From positions 14,636,640 through 14,700,639 of the forward strand of contig OX393581.1 in assembly GCA_947652605.1 (NCBI GenBank): a DNA stretch of 64,000 nucleotides, in the 5' to 3' direction. Made by a program: the position numbers and the translations under genes. Source of the DNA: Elmis aenea. Lineage: Eukaryota > Arthropoda > Insecta > Coleoptera > Elmidae. Positions 44,001 through 56,968 of this stretch are shown piece after piece. The number at the start of each line of letters is the position of its first letter. Within the stretch, counting starts at the first letter, position 1. A model generated the notes under the pieces. The model searched no databases, was not told the DNA's origin, and saw only the letters and a program-made list of their open reading frames with translations.

Positions 44001-46370
44001 TATATTTTCACGTTTTTGAAAAGAGGAAGCAATTTTGAATACAGATGAACTATTGTAGTTAATTTTTATAACCTCAGATAATTTTGGGACAAAAATTAAA
44101 TATAATAATAGCAATAATTAGTGTGAAATGTAAATATTTTTTTTTAGTTAACTTTAATAAATTTGATTTCTTAAACCTATCCTAATCCCAAAAATCCATT
44201 ATTGCACCATTACTTAAAAAAAAAGGCCTGTTAAAGAGTTAAACAACAACAAACTGCTTCAACACCTGATTCAAAAATTAGTTTCAGTTCCAGACAATTT
44301 TACATTTCTTTACGTTTAAACCTTTTTTTTTTAATCGAAAGTGAACTCAGTTTTCACGCAAAATGTTACTCAAAAAGTCACAAAAATTAGTAAGTCTTTT
44401 TGGAAATTTGCTGCTGAAATCAAGTACCCACAGATAATTTTATATTTTCTGGATATTGTTTTATATGTGCATACATATATTCTAGATATTAACGGTCGAA
44501 TAAGGTTTGTTTTATTGAATTCTAAAAAACGAAACATATTTCGTTTTCATATCATTATTGAACCTATCTTTCACGCATGACTCAACATTTGTAGCAAGAC
44601 ATGTCGATGTATAGCTCTCAAAGGTCCTAAATCTACACCAAAACAGCGTTCTGCAATACGATTGCCTCACCTACAGACATTTTTTACGTTTCCTAGAATT
44701 TGGATCTATGTTTTAAGTTGTTATTTATTTCTTAACATTGACAGTGGTGCCTTTTCATGTATTTTATTGTTTCACAAATCAAATCAACTCAACCCTCGCG
44801 CATAAACAACACAGGCTGTATATAGGGAAAAGCTTTTTCCGGTGTCGCAATTAAAATCGGGAGAAAAAATCAAACACGAAATATTTTGAATTCGCTAGGG
44901 TTGGATTACTGCAGGGGCCTTTAATGTAAATTGGGCAAGTGGTCTTGAACTGTCACCTTTACGTTGTATTGGAATTTTAAACTTCACTCTTTTGTGTTTT
45001 TGAATCGAGTAACAATTGCTTTGGAATTTACTTTTTTACGTGCGTTTTCATTCAATTTCCGGGTTGACTAAAATAAAAGTTGAGCTGTTTGCATTGGGAT
45101 TTAGTTTCATTCCGAAAAATTACAAATTCTGGATTAAAAATCGTAACATAACAGAGACTACCCTGATCAATATCTTTAAAGGATGTGCCCACACGTATAG
45201 TTTATCAAAAGCAATGTTAATTAAAACAACATAATATTATTTGTAGTATCAAAATAATATTTTGGTGGGGGTGAACTTTTCCACTAAGGCATAAAGATAA
45301 GGCACCCACGGGTTTCAAGTAGGGACAGAAAAATTTCTTTACATTTTTCGCGGTTCAAAAATATTTGGGCCCCTCATGTTTGGTGGTGAAAATTAGTTTT
45401 AGTTTAAACCAAAGCCCCAAAATATTGCAGCTGATCTTTAAAATCAACGTTCTATGGTCATCAACATTTTACGCTGTCAAAAATAACTCCCGGTTTGCTG
45501 GATTGTGCTCCGGCATGTCTAAATTGACAAATAAATGCTTAAAACATTGAACGTAATGTATAAACATATGAACATATTGGCATTAGACAACAAATTATCC
45601 TATCAATTTCTTAGGGGTTATTAAGGATTATTTTGATATAAAAGGTTTTCATTTAAGAAGTTTTTTAAAGTCTTAATTAGTTTTGTTACAAGTTACAACA
45701 ATGCAATAATAATACAAAAAATACGAGATCTTGTACCTCATAAAAGAAATTTAATATAGAGTTGAGATTTACACAATATTTGTCTCGTACCGTACTGTAC
45801 TATAAATTAAAAATTAATTTGTAGTAGCAAAAACTGCTGAATTCTTCAGAATTGTCGTTTTATGGCGTAAACACTTATTTTGTCTTATAAGAAGAATAAC
45901 CCCAAAACATGTAATGATAATTTTATTGCATTTCACTAGACTAAAACTAAAATTTTCATGGCTGAGTTATTTTAAAATTACATATTACTGATCGTTTAAA
46001 GTAAACCAAGCCTATTTTACAGAAAAAATTACTTGTAATTAGCATGTTTGTAAGAACAACGCATTACAAATAGATCAACGCAATATTAAAATTAATAAAG
46101 AAATTAAGAATTTGAATGTATTTCTAAAAAGGTGGGCTATTTTCGGTGAACAATATAACTTTCTGAAAAAGAGCTTTGTTTTATTTCAGAGCTTTTAAAA
46201 AAATTTGAAGCCATGCAGAATGTTTTACTATAATTTTATAATTTTAGGTACGAAAAAGTAACAACCAAAAGACTAAATGTCAATTCATTAGATTATTTAA
46301 CATATCTAAAATCTGAAATACGTTTATATTGTTCCGAATAAAACTATGCAACTTTGCCATATTTAAATAT
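44001..46370. other. AT-rich DNA, nothing recognised
   Basis: A single ACAGGCTGTATA at about 44811 may be a decayed TA-element end. Short open frames on the plus strand have no recognisable product. Confidence 0.4.
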
Positions 46371-47357
46371 ATAAATTTCTTAAATATTGCAAAAAAATTC
46401 AGAAGGTGATTCCTTATCGAAAATTAAGGGGGTCTATCATATAAAATTTTTTCCTTAGACGTTTCCTTTCGTAATTACACCCCCCTAAAGGGGAGCGGTA
46501 AAACTAGGTTTTATTTTATTTCTCGAATTTGGATATATTATGTAGGAAAATAATATTTGGCAGATGTTTTATACTTATTAAAAAGCTTCCCATAGTAATT
46601 TTTTCATTCATCTTCCACCTCCACAGGGGGCTGAAAAGTGCGACCCCTGTTGTTTTTTTTATCAGAACTTTTTGGTGGTATAAAATTTTGTCAATTAAAT
46701 TTTTTTTAGCTTTATTTTTTAGAATTTTTTTTATTCTTTAACTTTTCTCGTAAAACTTACAGTTTTTGAGTGTAAAATAAAATAAATAAACATGAACCAT
46801 CAAATATTTCAATATAAAACGATTCGTTTTGTTGGTTACCATGGTTTGTTTATGTTCATGTTGGGTAGAAGTGACGGGTGTAATTCATTTTGACGTTTAC
46901 GCGGCGACAACGCTCAAACGCCCGTCAATTTGATCCAACATGAACATAAACAAACCATGGCAACCACCAAAATGAATCGTTTTATATTGGAATATTTGAT
47001 GGTTATCTTATTTTTTACTCCAACACGATATTTTTATTGCTAAATTTTAACCCACCAAAAAGTTCTAATAAAAAAACCAACAGGGGTCGCACTCTTCAGC
47101 CCCCTGTGGAGGTGGGAGATGAATGAAAATATTACTATGGGAAACCTTTTAATAAGTATAAAACATCTACCAAATATCATTTTCCTACATTTATCCAAAT
47201 TTGAGAAATAAAATAAAAACGTAGTTTTACCGCTCCCCTTTAGGGGGGTGAAACTTCGAAAGGAGACGTCTAAGGAAAAAAATTTAAATGAAAGACCCCT
47301 TAATTTTTGATAAAGAATCACCTCCCGATTTTTTCGCAATATTTGAGAAACAACCTG
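46371..47357. mobile_element. Palindromic TA-element, family M copy 2
   Basis: Colinear with the nested element at 7312-8307: AGGTGATTCCTTATCGAAAA near the left end, CCCCCTAAAGGGG, GTGCGACCCCTGTTG in the arms, and a GACGGGTG/CGCCCGTCAA core. The right end is AACCTG-TA; the left CAGGGTG has decayed to TAAATT. Frames at 46529-46741 and 47040-47339 are the same arm read on both strands and are not genes. Confidence 0.8.
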
Positions 47358-50300
47358 TATAAGCTATCGCTTCTACATAAGCAAGAACCTGATGGTAGAA
47401 CTCAAATAAGTAATTCTGTGCATAATATTAAACAAAGACTGTATTCCGCATCACAACCTCCTACATGTTTTAATGTACAACACAATAATATAGGAGAACA
47501 ATTAAATATAATTTCTGTGGAATGCCATTCAGACAAACAAAAAATACTAATGATATCAATTTAAACAAAATTAATTAGATAATGGTTTGTAATGACTGGC
47601 TAAAAAAAAACAAATGATAAATAAACAATACTTCAGTAATACATACATCTCTACGTACTATTTAAATATAAAAACAAACAGAAACGGTTTGCATACAATT
47701 ATGGTTTAACAACTTCTTCTGGGATTTAAAGCATTTGCAAATCAAACAAAACTTTTCATTTTTTACCTGTTACATTTGAAGGTACTTTATACTCTTGTTC
47801 GCAAAAAATGCAGCCGGATTTACCGAGAGAACAGCAAATAAGAGATAATAAAGAAATTAATCTTTTTAGTGTAATAACTAGTAGCAAAAAATTATTAAAT
47901 TAACTTAATATTTAGTGTAAACTTAACTAGAAAAGTTTAAATTTACATTTTACATATGCAACAAGTTGAACATAAGACTTACCAAATGAAGCGGAATTTT
48001 AAATCAAAGAGACTGTACAGAACCAGCTTAATCCGCGAACTATAAAACGTTTGGATAATATTTTGATAGCTATTACCCACGGTTACATGAATTAAATGTA
48101 AAACACACGCTTTTATGTAAATATAAAATAAAGATAGTGACAATGACCCTGTCGAGCTTCTACAAATCGCGCCCATTAATTTTTGTAACAAGTACGTGAG
48201 GTTATTACAACATAAAGTGTTTTGCATTTACCGTATAAATAACATTATTAGGATTTTAAAATGAGTAATATTTTCGTTTAAACGACAAGAAGACAGAGCT
48301 TCTTCATGCTCAGACTTTTAAGTGACTTTTAAGTCTGTATGTACTATTTTTTGTACTTCAAACGGTGGCTGTTTCATTATGAAAAACTAGGAGATCTTAC
48401 TAACAGTTAAATATTACATCATGTAATATTTAAGTGTAATTTACATGGTTCAATAAGTGTACGGCCGGGGTTGCCTCCGACTTAAGGTGCCCCAAAATGG
48501 CATATATTAAAATATTTTACTAAATTTTGTGCCACCGGAAAAAAAAATCGGGTGTAATAAAACAAAGACTTTAAAAAAAGAGACTAACGAAAACTAAGAG
48601 TAGTTAAAAACAATGGATAAAAAGGGCAGAAACAAGACAGTAGGTTTGTCCAACAAGCGATTCAAAACCAATTCATGGATAAGTACATGAACTGGTTTAT
48701 TCGCATGCGTGAGCTATGTACTAATAATTGTATTGGCCAGTATTAGCCGTTGTTGGAACGCTTTTACGACTGGCTCAACTGTAAATGACATTTGTGTCTA
48801 TTGTGTTCATAGAAATGTGCGCATCACAAGGGTAAACACCTTAAGAATCCAGTACTAAATGGGATTGGAAAAGCGATACATAGCTACTAGAGCTCACGTC
48901 AGTTATAAACAGCGCATGCGTGTAAAAATCCAAGCGCTAATCTATGCCTTCATTCACGTACTATTTTGACCGTACACTAACTAGTTAAAGTATTAATTTT
49001 ATAACAGTTGGAACAGCCGACTAACCGTCCGGTGAACTAACTAATTACCAGAGACTGTGCTGGAACGCGATATCGATACTGCGCAGAATCCTGATAATAC
49101 ATTGAATCGTGCATAGCTTTGCTAGAACAAACCTAGTGTAATTTTCGAACAGTAAAAATTTTATAAGGCAAAAAAAAATTGAATGTAAAATTTGCAAAAC
49201 ATTCAGTGTAAGACTTACGAACACCTTTTTTTCACTACTGCAAAATAGTAATGTTTGATTTGATTTGATTTCATCAGGTTTCAGGTTTCGTTATTCATTC
49301 ACTTATCTGTCTCCATACCATCAAATTCCCCGGGGTTTCCACATCCCTGTACACTGAAACTTTTCCCTGTTATCGGAATGTCCCTGGTTAGATCTGTATA
49401 AGTGAAAACTTATAAAAGAACAAACTAGATAATACTAAAATTTTTTTTTTTGTCGATTAATACAAAGCCTTGATTGATATTAATATAATACAGTTTTAAA
49501 TGGAAGTTATTACACAAAATAACATATTTAAATAGCTTTTATAAGACACTAATTCCGTGAACTTTAATTGTCGAAGATGGGTTTAAAAGAAAAGTGATAT
49601 TCCTAGTATTTTTGTTTACTATACATGGTGTTTATTTCAATAAAATGAAAATTTCGGAAACTATTAGTACCTACTTAACAGAAGAATTGTTAAATTAACG
49701 TAGAAGTGCGTTTTTATATACCTACTTATACTAGTTTACACTAGAATTGTGCTCTTTGTGTCAATTTTTAAAGTATATGGAAAAAAAACTTTACTTTTCA
49801 ATTTTAACTAAAACTTTCTCAATTGCTTAAATTAATTGCAGCTGTTTAAAAGAGATTGCTTGCTTGACTATATCAATATATGTATTCGTTATTGTACTAA
49901 TGTTTGAAAAAAAGAGGTAAATGTGTGAATTTTTATAAAAATAATAGAAGTTTTGCGAAAAATTAATATTTACATTTATTTACTAAATTAGATTTCAACC
50001 ACAGTTCATTAGTATATGCAAAAATATTTAAAATTTGGCTTATTTCGTAAAGAGAAAATTACATGCTTTGATGTTGCCACTTGCTTGATGAAAATACATG
50101 CAAAGCTACTGCAGCTACACTGTTTTTTAAAAAATATGGACAATGTTAATAAACTATCAAGCAGTCTTAATTTTTTTCTTTGGTTTTTATTAAGATTTTA
50201 CACAATATTCCCTTTGTATAAAAAACTACTGACATTGCATATATTGCAACTATTATATCACTGAAATCGGTTAAAATAATATTTCATAAGTCGTACAACA

Positions 50301-51041
50301 ATAATTTTTTTGCTACGTTTAATCAATTTATAGTTCTCCTATTCTCCAGTCTTGCCACGATAACTTGTTTTTCAGATTCCTGCCAATCTCATATGATTCT
50401 CCAACATACATTTTTACTCCAATCTCTTTCCAAACAAATTCCTGCATTTCTTCTTTAAGTTTTTCTCGTTCGACATTTTATAGGTAATTAAATTTTTGGT
50501 AAGAAAATCTAATTACATTTACTTGAAAAACTAAAATTAACACAAGAAATTAAGTTAAGGTATTAAAAAGCCTGATACATTTTGATACAAAATTTGATAT
50601 AATATTAATATATAAATATTTAAAGTAACCAAATTGCACACCGGCGCGCAAAAACAAAACACTGAAAAGTTGGAAATAATTTTGGATTGTGTAGTTAATA
50701 GTCACAAACATATTTTTTAAGCTTGTTATAATAACAAAGCTATCAATTCTGTGGTCTTATGGCAGAAGTTGATATGTCAAGTTTGTTCTTACATTATATA
50801 TGTAGACATAGGCAATACCTAATAAGTGACATATCATATTTCTCCCATCTGACTTTTTACAGATTAAAACATATTAATATTTGTTAGTAGCAATTCCGAC
50901 TTATGAAAACTCTTTTTAAAAACATATATATCAACTGAAGACAAAAAAATGAAAATTTTGGACATCAGTTTCTGCCATAACGCCACAGAAATAATGGCCT
51001 GGAACACAAAAATAGTCCTTTGTACATCCCTTTTTAATATA
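47358..51041. other. Long unrecognised stretch, GC-richer at 48.65-49.13 kb
   Basis: No repeat ends or homologous frames were recognised. The part at about 48650-49130 is less AT-rich and contains CGCATGCGTG at about 48712 and GCGCATGCGTG at about 48912, both resembling half of an NRF-1-type site, and a CTGCGCAG at about 49078. This might be regulatory DNA or an old, unrecognised repeat. Confidence 0.3.
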
Positions 51042-51702
51042 CAGAGTGTAGACTTGGATCTGTGACTTGGAACATACCAATTTCAATGGCAAAATTTGAG
51101 GTCGTATATTATCTCCCCTAATTATTTTAGAAAAAAAGTGCAAATAGGTTTTTTGTAAGGAAAAACTTTCTGTATCTATAATTATTGTAATGAATATTAA
51201 TTTTTCGTTTTTCTACAACTGAAACTTAAGCAAATTATAAAACGCGTTTTGACAAAAATCTGTACTGCCTTGGAATTATGCTATGGCAATTAATTGCCCA
51301 GCCTAATGTCACTTATACTGTCACTTTGACGCGAAATTCATTATTAATTATCCTTTATATTTGATCAAACATTTATTTTACACAATATTCCAATATATAA
51401 TATAAATAATAATTAAGAATAAACTTCGCGCTAAAGTGACAGTATGACATTAGGCTGGGCAGTTGTCATAGCATAATTCCAAGGAAGTACTGATTTTTGT
51501 CAAAACGCGTTTCTTAATTTGCTTATTTTTCAGTTATTGAAAAATTAAAATGTATATTGATTATATTTATGGGCACAGAATTTATTTCTCTGCAAAAAAC
51601 CCATTTGCATTTTTTTTCTAAAATAATTAGGGGAGATAATATACGACTTTTAAAATTTTACCATTGAAAATGCTATGTTGCGTGATCCAAGTCTACACCC
51701 TG
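51042..51702. mobile_element. Palindromic TA-element, family A
   Basis: TA-CAGAGTGTAGACTTGGATC on the left mirrors GATCCAAGTCTACACCCTG-TA on the right. Arms of about 280 bp are inverted copies (for example CCTTGGAATTATGCTATGGC against CATAGCATAATTCCAAGG); the loop is about 90 bp. No coding capacity. The right part of 1924-2194 appears to be a fragment of this family. Confidence 0.85.
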
Positions 51703-52710
51703 TATGTTTTTATTAATAGCGTCTGATATTGTAGTTGGTATTAAACCAAAACCCAAAAATTCGGTACGCCTACATGTAACAGGTGTCATTGTTATTCATA
51801 ATAGTTAATTTCATTCATGTTTAGTTTAGGTTAACTTAAATTTAATCTTCGTGGGGTGATATATAGTGAGATAATTCACGTGTGCGGCAAAATCAAGATA
51901 ATTTCAAGCCAAAACTTTGCTGGAATAAGTTTGTTACAAAGTTTAGGTAATATAATAATTAAGTCATCATACAATTTAATATTAGATGTTGGGCAAATAT
52001 TAATACAGCATAGTATTCCTACATCATTTAACTTTTAAGAACGTGTAAGCAAACTTTATTAGATTAATATCATACCCCACCGCAATTTAAAGCGCATTAT
52101 CTAGTACGGGAATTAGCTTACTGTGATATATGTGTTTATTGTGGCTTAGATTATGTTAGCAGTTTCCGTTATCCTGTACTCGGAAATCGTATGATAAATT
52201 TCTGACGACTCAGGTGCATCAGCCAAGTTAAGACAACACAGAGACGATATATTACAATCTGTTACATATAAAAATAAATTGTTTGCGCTAGTTTACGTGT
52301 GCTGGGTAATATTTATTAAACAAAATAGCTGTAAATAAATATTAAACACGAAGTTGCTGTATGTATATCTTTCCAAGTTTTCAAACAATGTTTGCTAACA
52401 GAAAAAGAGTGCAAGTTATATTAGTATAGGCATTTTGCTCTGTAAAAGCAATATAAAAGTTTCAAATTGTTCATAATGTTTCCTATTATAGAGATTTAAT
52501 AGGTACCTTGCAGGTTACATGTATTATTTAATCAAACATTATTTTTAAATGTTCTAAAAACCAATAAGTATGTAAGCTTGACTTAACCTACTTGCTACTT
52601 CACATAGCTTTTTTAAAACAGTTTTTACTGTTCGTAAGTAAAGTAAAGATATTTATAACTTGGTACTTATTTAAGCGTTTTATGTCCTGTGCTTTTTTGT
52701 TTCTTCAATA
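51703..52710. other. AT-rich DNA, nothing recognised
   Basis: No homologous frame or repeat end was recognised. Confidence 0.45.
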
Positions 52711-52800
52711 CAGAGCCGTAGCAATGTTTTTGGCGCCTTTGGCAAATACATAATATGGCGCTCCTTTTTAACTTATTTTATTTTAAGTAGCAGAATGATG
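52711..52800 (+). mobile_element. hAT left end remnant (CAGAGCCGTAGC)
   Basis: CAGAGCCGTAGCAATGTTTT followed by TGGCGCCTTTGGCAAAT is a hAT-style end related in form to the one at 150. No right end was found before the dispersed repeat N. Confidence 0.5.
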
Positions 52801-52904
52801 CAGGCATGTATTGTAAGAAATAATTTATTTATAAGTAATATATTATTACAAAAAAAAACACAACTTTAAAATAAAATATTCAATATGTAAAGGGTGAGCG
52901 TGAA

Positions 52905-53522
52905 TTACGTAGGGGAGACGGGAGACCAGGGATGAGACGATGAGAGTAACACGGGTAGGTTGTAACAGTGCCTATAGTTTCTTTAATTTTTGTTATATGT
53001 GCCCCTAAGCGCTTGAGCAATGTTCATTTACATCCACCTTCCTACCTGGATTGCTAGTTTTTATCTGTCATAAAAGTTAAGTTTTTGCCAGCCAGAGTCA
53101 CTATTTTCCGCCTAAAAGTTAATGCGTTGTGTCACCGGTCGAGTGACTTTTAGGCGATCTCTAAAAGAGGAACAAAAAAGTACCTAGATTATTATGTTCT
53201 AAATTTTGTTGGCTATTGGTGGATGTAATACAATTTGACGTTGAATCGTGGTTAATTGTGGATTCCTTACAATTTGTTTTGGGCACACTTGGGGTCAAAA
53301 GTGACAGTGCTACAACCAAGCCCAGTCAATGTTTTCACTTGCAAATGTTCACTCTTAGCACATGATTGGTGGTTTTATTCGTAGATGAGAACATACAAAA
53401 CTTCTCGGATTAATTTACCAATTTGTTGCGTCTTTTTGTTAATTTTTTCCATTTTGCTAATGTGTATTTTGAAATCAAATATTAATTTTGTTGATGAATA
53501 CTAATATATTTACCCACTACTT
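52905..53522. repeat. Dispersed repeat N, copy 2
   Basis: 53024-53522 is colinear with 26648-27158. It is preceded by GTAGGGGAGACGGGAGACCA, whose complement-like phrase closes copy 1, so the unit may have inverted GGGGAGACC ends. The hAT copy at 53554 inserted just beyond it. Confidence 0.7.
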
Positions 53523-53553
53523 TTTCGGACGTCAGCTTCCAGCTAGTTTGTAG

Positions 53554-54713
53554 CAGGGACTGAGAACGGAACGAAAACGTTAAACGAAATTAACCGAAAT
53601 TTATTTAAGAACCAAAACGAAAACGAAAACGAAATTATTATTTTTCGTTCAAGTACGAAAACGAAATAAATATTTTCCAAAACCGGTTTTAACCGGTTTT
53701 ATCACTTTTTAAATTTTATTTGTTAAACACAAACGCGAATTCACCTTCTATGCTGGGGAGACTCCACGAGGCAATAAAAAATCTCACTTGAAAAGTAAGT
53801 GAGCTTCACTTTTCTCGATATAGGTGATATGTTTTAACAATTTATTGTTTATACTAGCAGTTTCGTGTAACACAAGAAACGGTACAGATATTCTCTGTAC
53901 ACTTGATTGGATATATATTATTAATGTGTATGTTTTATTTGCGTTTATAGAGTTAATAAAAGTAAAATTTACTCTTACTTCGAAAAGGACTAATGTAAAA
54001 GAAGATTCATTGTCTGATGTGTTGCTAGTAAGATTGAATGGATTATGAAAATGTATATTGTGCAATATGTACATACTATTAAGTTAAAGTGTATTTCATT
54101 CAAGTTAATTTTTTATATATTATTAATGTGTATGTTTTATTTGCGTTTTGAGTTAATATAAGTTTTCTTCTAATATCTTTTTTATTTATAACATTCATGG
54201 CAACATTTAATTAACTATACACTTGAATTAATTCTTTTGTCTTTTTAAATAATTACAGCAGGTTCTAATTTAATTCAAATTCATAGATTTTTAGTACTTT
54301 TTAAATAAAAATCGTGTGTACAATTTAAACTAATTAAGTTGTATGTTTGCACCTTACGGGTGTTATACTAAATAAAATTGTTAAATGTTAATGTGTTTAA
54401 CGATTTGGTAAATTTAATATGGCGGCGGTTCGCCCTAAAATATGCTATCCGTGAGCATCAAAACCCATCGTCATCGTTTATATTTTAGTGCAAACGCAAA
54501 TATTGTTATCGCATTTATAGAGGATTGTAGTGACTTGAAAAAAAAATTACAGTCCTCGATTTTTTGACGACAAAAAAAATTTTAAAACCTGTTTTAACCG
54601 TTATTATTTCGGTTCACGAAAACGAAAATGGATTTTTTTCGGTTAGAACGAAAAGAACGAAAACGATATATTTCGTTTTCGTTCCGAACAGAAACGAACG
54701 AAATTTTTCCCTG
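53554..54713. mobile_element. hAT element A, copy 2, uninterrupted
   Basis: CAGGGACTGAGAACGG on the left and AATTTTTCCCTG on the right, flanked by the perfect 8-bp duplication GTTTGTAG (53546-53553 and 54714-54721). Colinear with 6628-9288 without its nested hAT; GTTGCTAG occurs once at 54021-54028. Subterminal ACGAAAACG repeats are present. No transposase frame was identified. Confidence 0.92.
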
Positions 54714-54774
54714 GTTTGTAGTAATAAAACTGTTTGTAATTTCGTGTACATTTTATTCTGTGCAGGCTTTCCTT

Positions 54775-55079
54775 CTAGCTTTGTCTATATCTTGTTACTA
54801 TGTCCTTCAAACTAAACATATCAAGTTTTGGTCTTAAATCCTCGTGTATCTTAAGGTCGTTAAAAGTGTACCCCACAGATGGTTTCAGGAGTCTCATCTC
54901 CGCACTTTCCATTTTTCTTAAGTGTTGTTTTGCGAAAGTGTAATTTTCACAGCCGTATAATAGTGTTGGCACTGCCATTACATTTTAAAATTTTGGAAGA
55001 GGTTCCCTCTTTGTATTTTAAATTTAACACTGTATTAATAAGTTACAGAAATATTATCACTGTTAGGACTTGGACTTGC
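54775..55079 (-). pseudogene. RTE-like LINE C-terminal fragment
   Basis: On the minus strand 54775-54978 reads MAVPTLLYGCENYTFAKQHL, RKMESAEMRLLKPSVGYTFN and DLKIHEDLRPKLDMF. The order VPTLLYGxExxT, AEMRxLxxxxGY and a closing charged segment is the region after the reverse transcriptase thumb in RTE-like LINEs. Upstream, in another frame, INTVLNLKYKEGTSSK is the preceding INxxLxxKxxxGT segment, so there is a frameshift near 54980. The reverse transcriptase core is absent. Similar in motif order to 16262-16715. Confidence 0.7.
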
Positions 55080-55181
55080 TAATTTAACCGGTCTATCGTC
55101 TCTAACAATTATGGAGCGGTTCGTTTTTTTTTTTTTTAAATAGTAAATACTAAAAGTTACGTGAAGTGCTCAACGAGTTTG

Positions 55182-56199
55182 CAGTTGGGTTGGTTGATTT
55201 AAATCAATTGATTTAAATCAAACTTCATTTTTTTCATGATTTAACGTCACACGCTACATATGAATTAAATGCACGTTTTATTTCCACCCGCTTAAACAAC
55301 CGCTAGTAAAATACGCCGGAAATATTGCTTATTGGCTTCTTATAGATCGAAGAGAAATAAAGTCTCTACAGGAATTTTATTGATAAAGATACATTCCGGT
55401 AGATTTACTTTGTAAATTTTCACAATCATTTTTAATTTTTGGGTAAAAAGATCTACAGCCTCATTCAAAAAGTCTGCAACAATTAGAAAAGTTTTTTATT
55501 GCTGCTTTCTCTGAAAATTTTATTTTTGGGAAAAGTTGGTGCATGGTTTAAAACTAATTTTAAGTAAAAAAAAAAAAGCTCGATAAAAATTCATGCGCCA
55601 CTAGCTTTTAGCGATTTCAGAAATATTCGCAAGATTTAGGAATTAAAAAAAAATTCAAGAGAAAACAATAGTGAAATTTTTAAATTTTACAATTTTTTTA
55701 ACTTCTTTTAAATTATTATAAGGGCATTTTTTGGATGTTAAAATAAAAACTGAAATTTTAACGTCATATTTCACCTTTGGTCGTATTTTCGAATTCTAAA
55801 CAATCTTTCCCTGTGAAGTTTTTTTTTTGTAACTCTTAAAATTGGGCCGCTTTACTCTTGTGAATATTTCTGAAATCGCTTAAATCTGGTATCGTATACA
55901 TTTTTGTAATACAATTTCCATCTTTTAATTAGTTTAGGTCATCCAACAACTTTCATTAGGAATAAAAGTTTCTGAGAAATTTTTGGTAAAAAACTTTTTC
56001 ATTTGTTGACACTTTTTAAATGACGCTGTATAAAAGATAAAATGCAGTGTGAATAATAAATAAATTACTTGTAAAAAGGGAAAATAGTCAAGTTTCTTTA
56101 AAAAAAAATTTAAAAAAAAAAATTCTTGATTTTTTTGACTTTTTAAATTTAAATCAATTATTTTAGTTTTTTGTTTAAATCAAATTCTGCCCAACCCTG
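55182..56199. mobile_element. hAT-like element with GATTTAAATCAATT ends
   Basis: CAGTTGGGTTGGTTGATTTA on the left mirrors a TTCTGCCCAACCCTG right end (canonical CAGGGTTGGGCA). Palindromic GATTTAAATCAATTGATTT is found near the left end and AAATTTAAATCAATT near the right. The flanking octamers do not match. It contains a nested TA-element at 55456-56028. Confidence 0.7.
55456..56028. mobile_element. TA-element nested in the hAT at 55182
   Basis: TA-CAGCCTCATTCAAAAAGT on the left mirrors ACTTTTTAAATGACGCTG-TA on the right. The arms are partly palindromic (AGCGATTTCAGAAATATTC against GAATATTTCTGAAATCGCT). The ends CAGCSTCATT are a TA family distinct from the CAGGGTG group. Confidence 0.75.
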
Positions 56200-56403
56200 G
56201 TTATCAGCGAACCTTTTATTTCACATTGGTGTGACTTGTGTTTCCAAAATATAACATTTTATTATCATTTCAAAAAATAAATACATCATCTGTTACTACA
56301 AGACTACAACTACTGTAACTACCAACAGTCAATACCTATCTAATGCACAGTTGTCGGTTTTACCAGCAATTTCATAAAGGATAAAGGTCTCTTCTACTCA
56401 CCT

Positions 56404-56968
56404 CCCAATTTGTCGGTACAACCGACTGACCATTCCGATAAATTGTATAGTATGTACTGTGTAGAGTCTACACTGTAGACTGTCACTCAACCGACCCGAC
56501 AGTTGGACAAATAGGAACAGTCGGGTGGTCAGACGACCCCATAAGCCAACCGCCCCACCACCTTTCTCTATAGATCAGGACTATTAAACCGAAAAACGAA
56601 CGCGTTTTATAAATTTGATCTTTACGAAATGGCATCACAGCCGCAAGAAGAAAAAAATATTGTTTTAAACCTTTTGGAATGTTATGAGAAGTATAAATCT
56701 TTGTGGGACACAGCATGTTCATAGTACTTTAACAAAGATTGTAAACAAGAAGCTTACAAAGTGCTGTTAAAGATTTATAAAAAAAGTGTACAGTACAGCA
56801 ACAATAAACGTTCTTCAAAAAAATTTAAAATATAAGAAACCGCTTACAAACGTGAATCAAAATGAAAAAAAAGTTATGATGTTTATGCTGTGTTGGTTGG
56901 ACTGGTCGGGAGGTGTGTAGACATTATCCAACACGGATGTCCCGACGGTCAGCTCCGACAAATTGGAT
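56404..56968. mobile_element. Harbinger-like non-autonomous element with MADF gene
   Basis: CCAATTTGTCGGTACAACCG and GACTGACC near the left side mirror GGTCAGCTCCGACAAATTGG on the right, giving inverted ends. Both flanks hold several more CGGT/ACCG words (CCGACCCGACAG, GTCGGGTGGTC). The enclosed MADF-domain pseudogene is of the type carried as accessory gene by PIF/Harbinger elements. Exact boundaries and target duplication were not established. Confidence 0.45.
56629..56835 (+). pseudogene. MADF-domain protein, N-terminal fragment
   Basis: From ATG 56629 the frame reads MASQPQEEKNIVLNLLECYE, KYKSLWDTACS, a TAG stop at 56722-56724, then YFNKDCKQEAYKVLLKIYKK in the same frame and TAA at 56833. 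MADF domains (DNA-binding, Myb/SANT-related) start with LIxLVExxPxLWD, continue DYxNKxxKxxAWxxI and then a basic LRxxYRxE helix. The first two are clear; after 56800 a likely frameshift blurs the third. One nonsense mutation and loss of the C-terminus make it inactive. It could also derive from a host MADF gene, but the inverted CGACAAATTGG repeats favour a transposon source. Confidence 0.65.

Noticed and set aside
54564..54837. Two overlapping plus-strand frames rich in Arg/Lys/Asn
   Set aside because: They translate the ACGAAAACG subterminal repeats of hAT element A.
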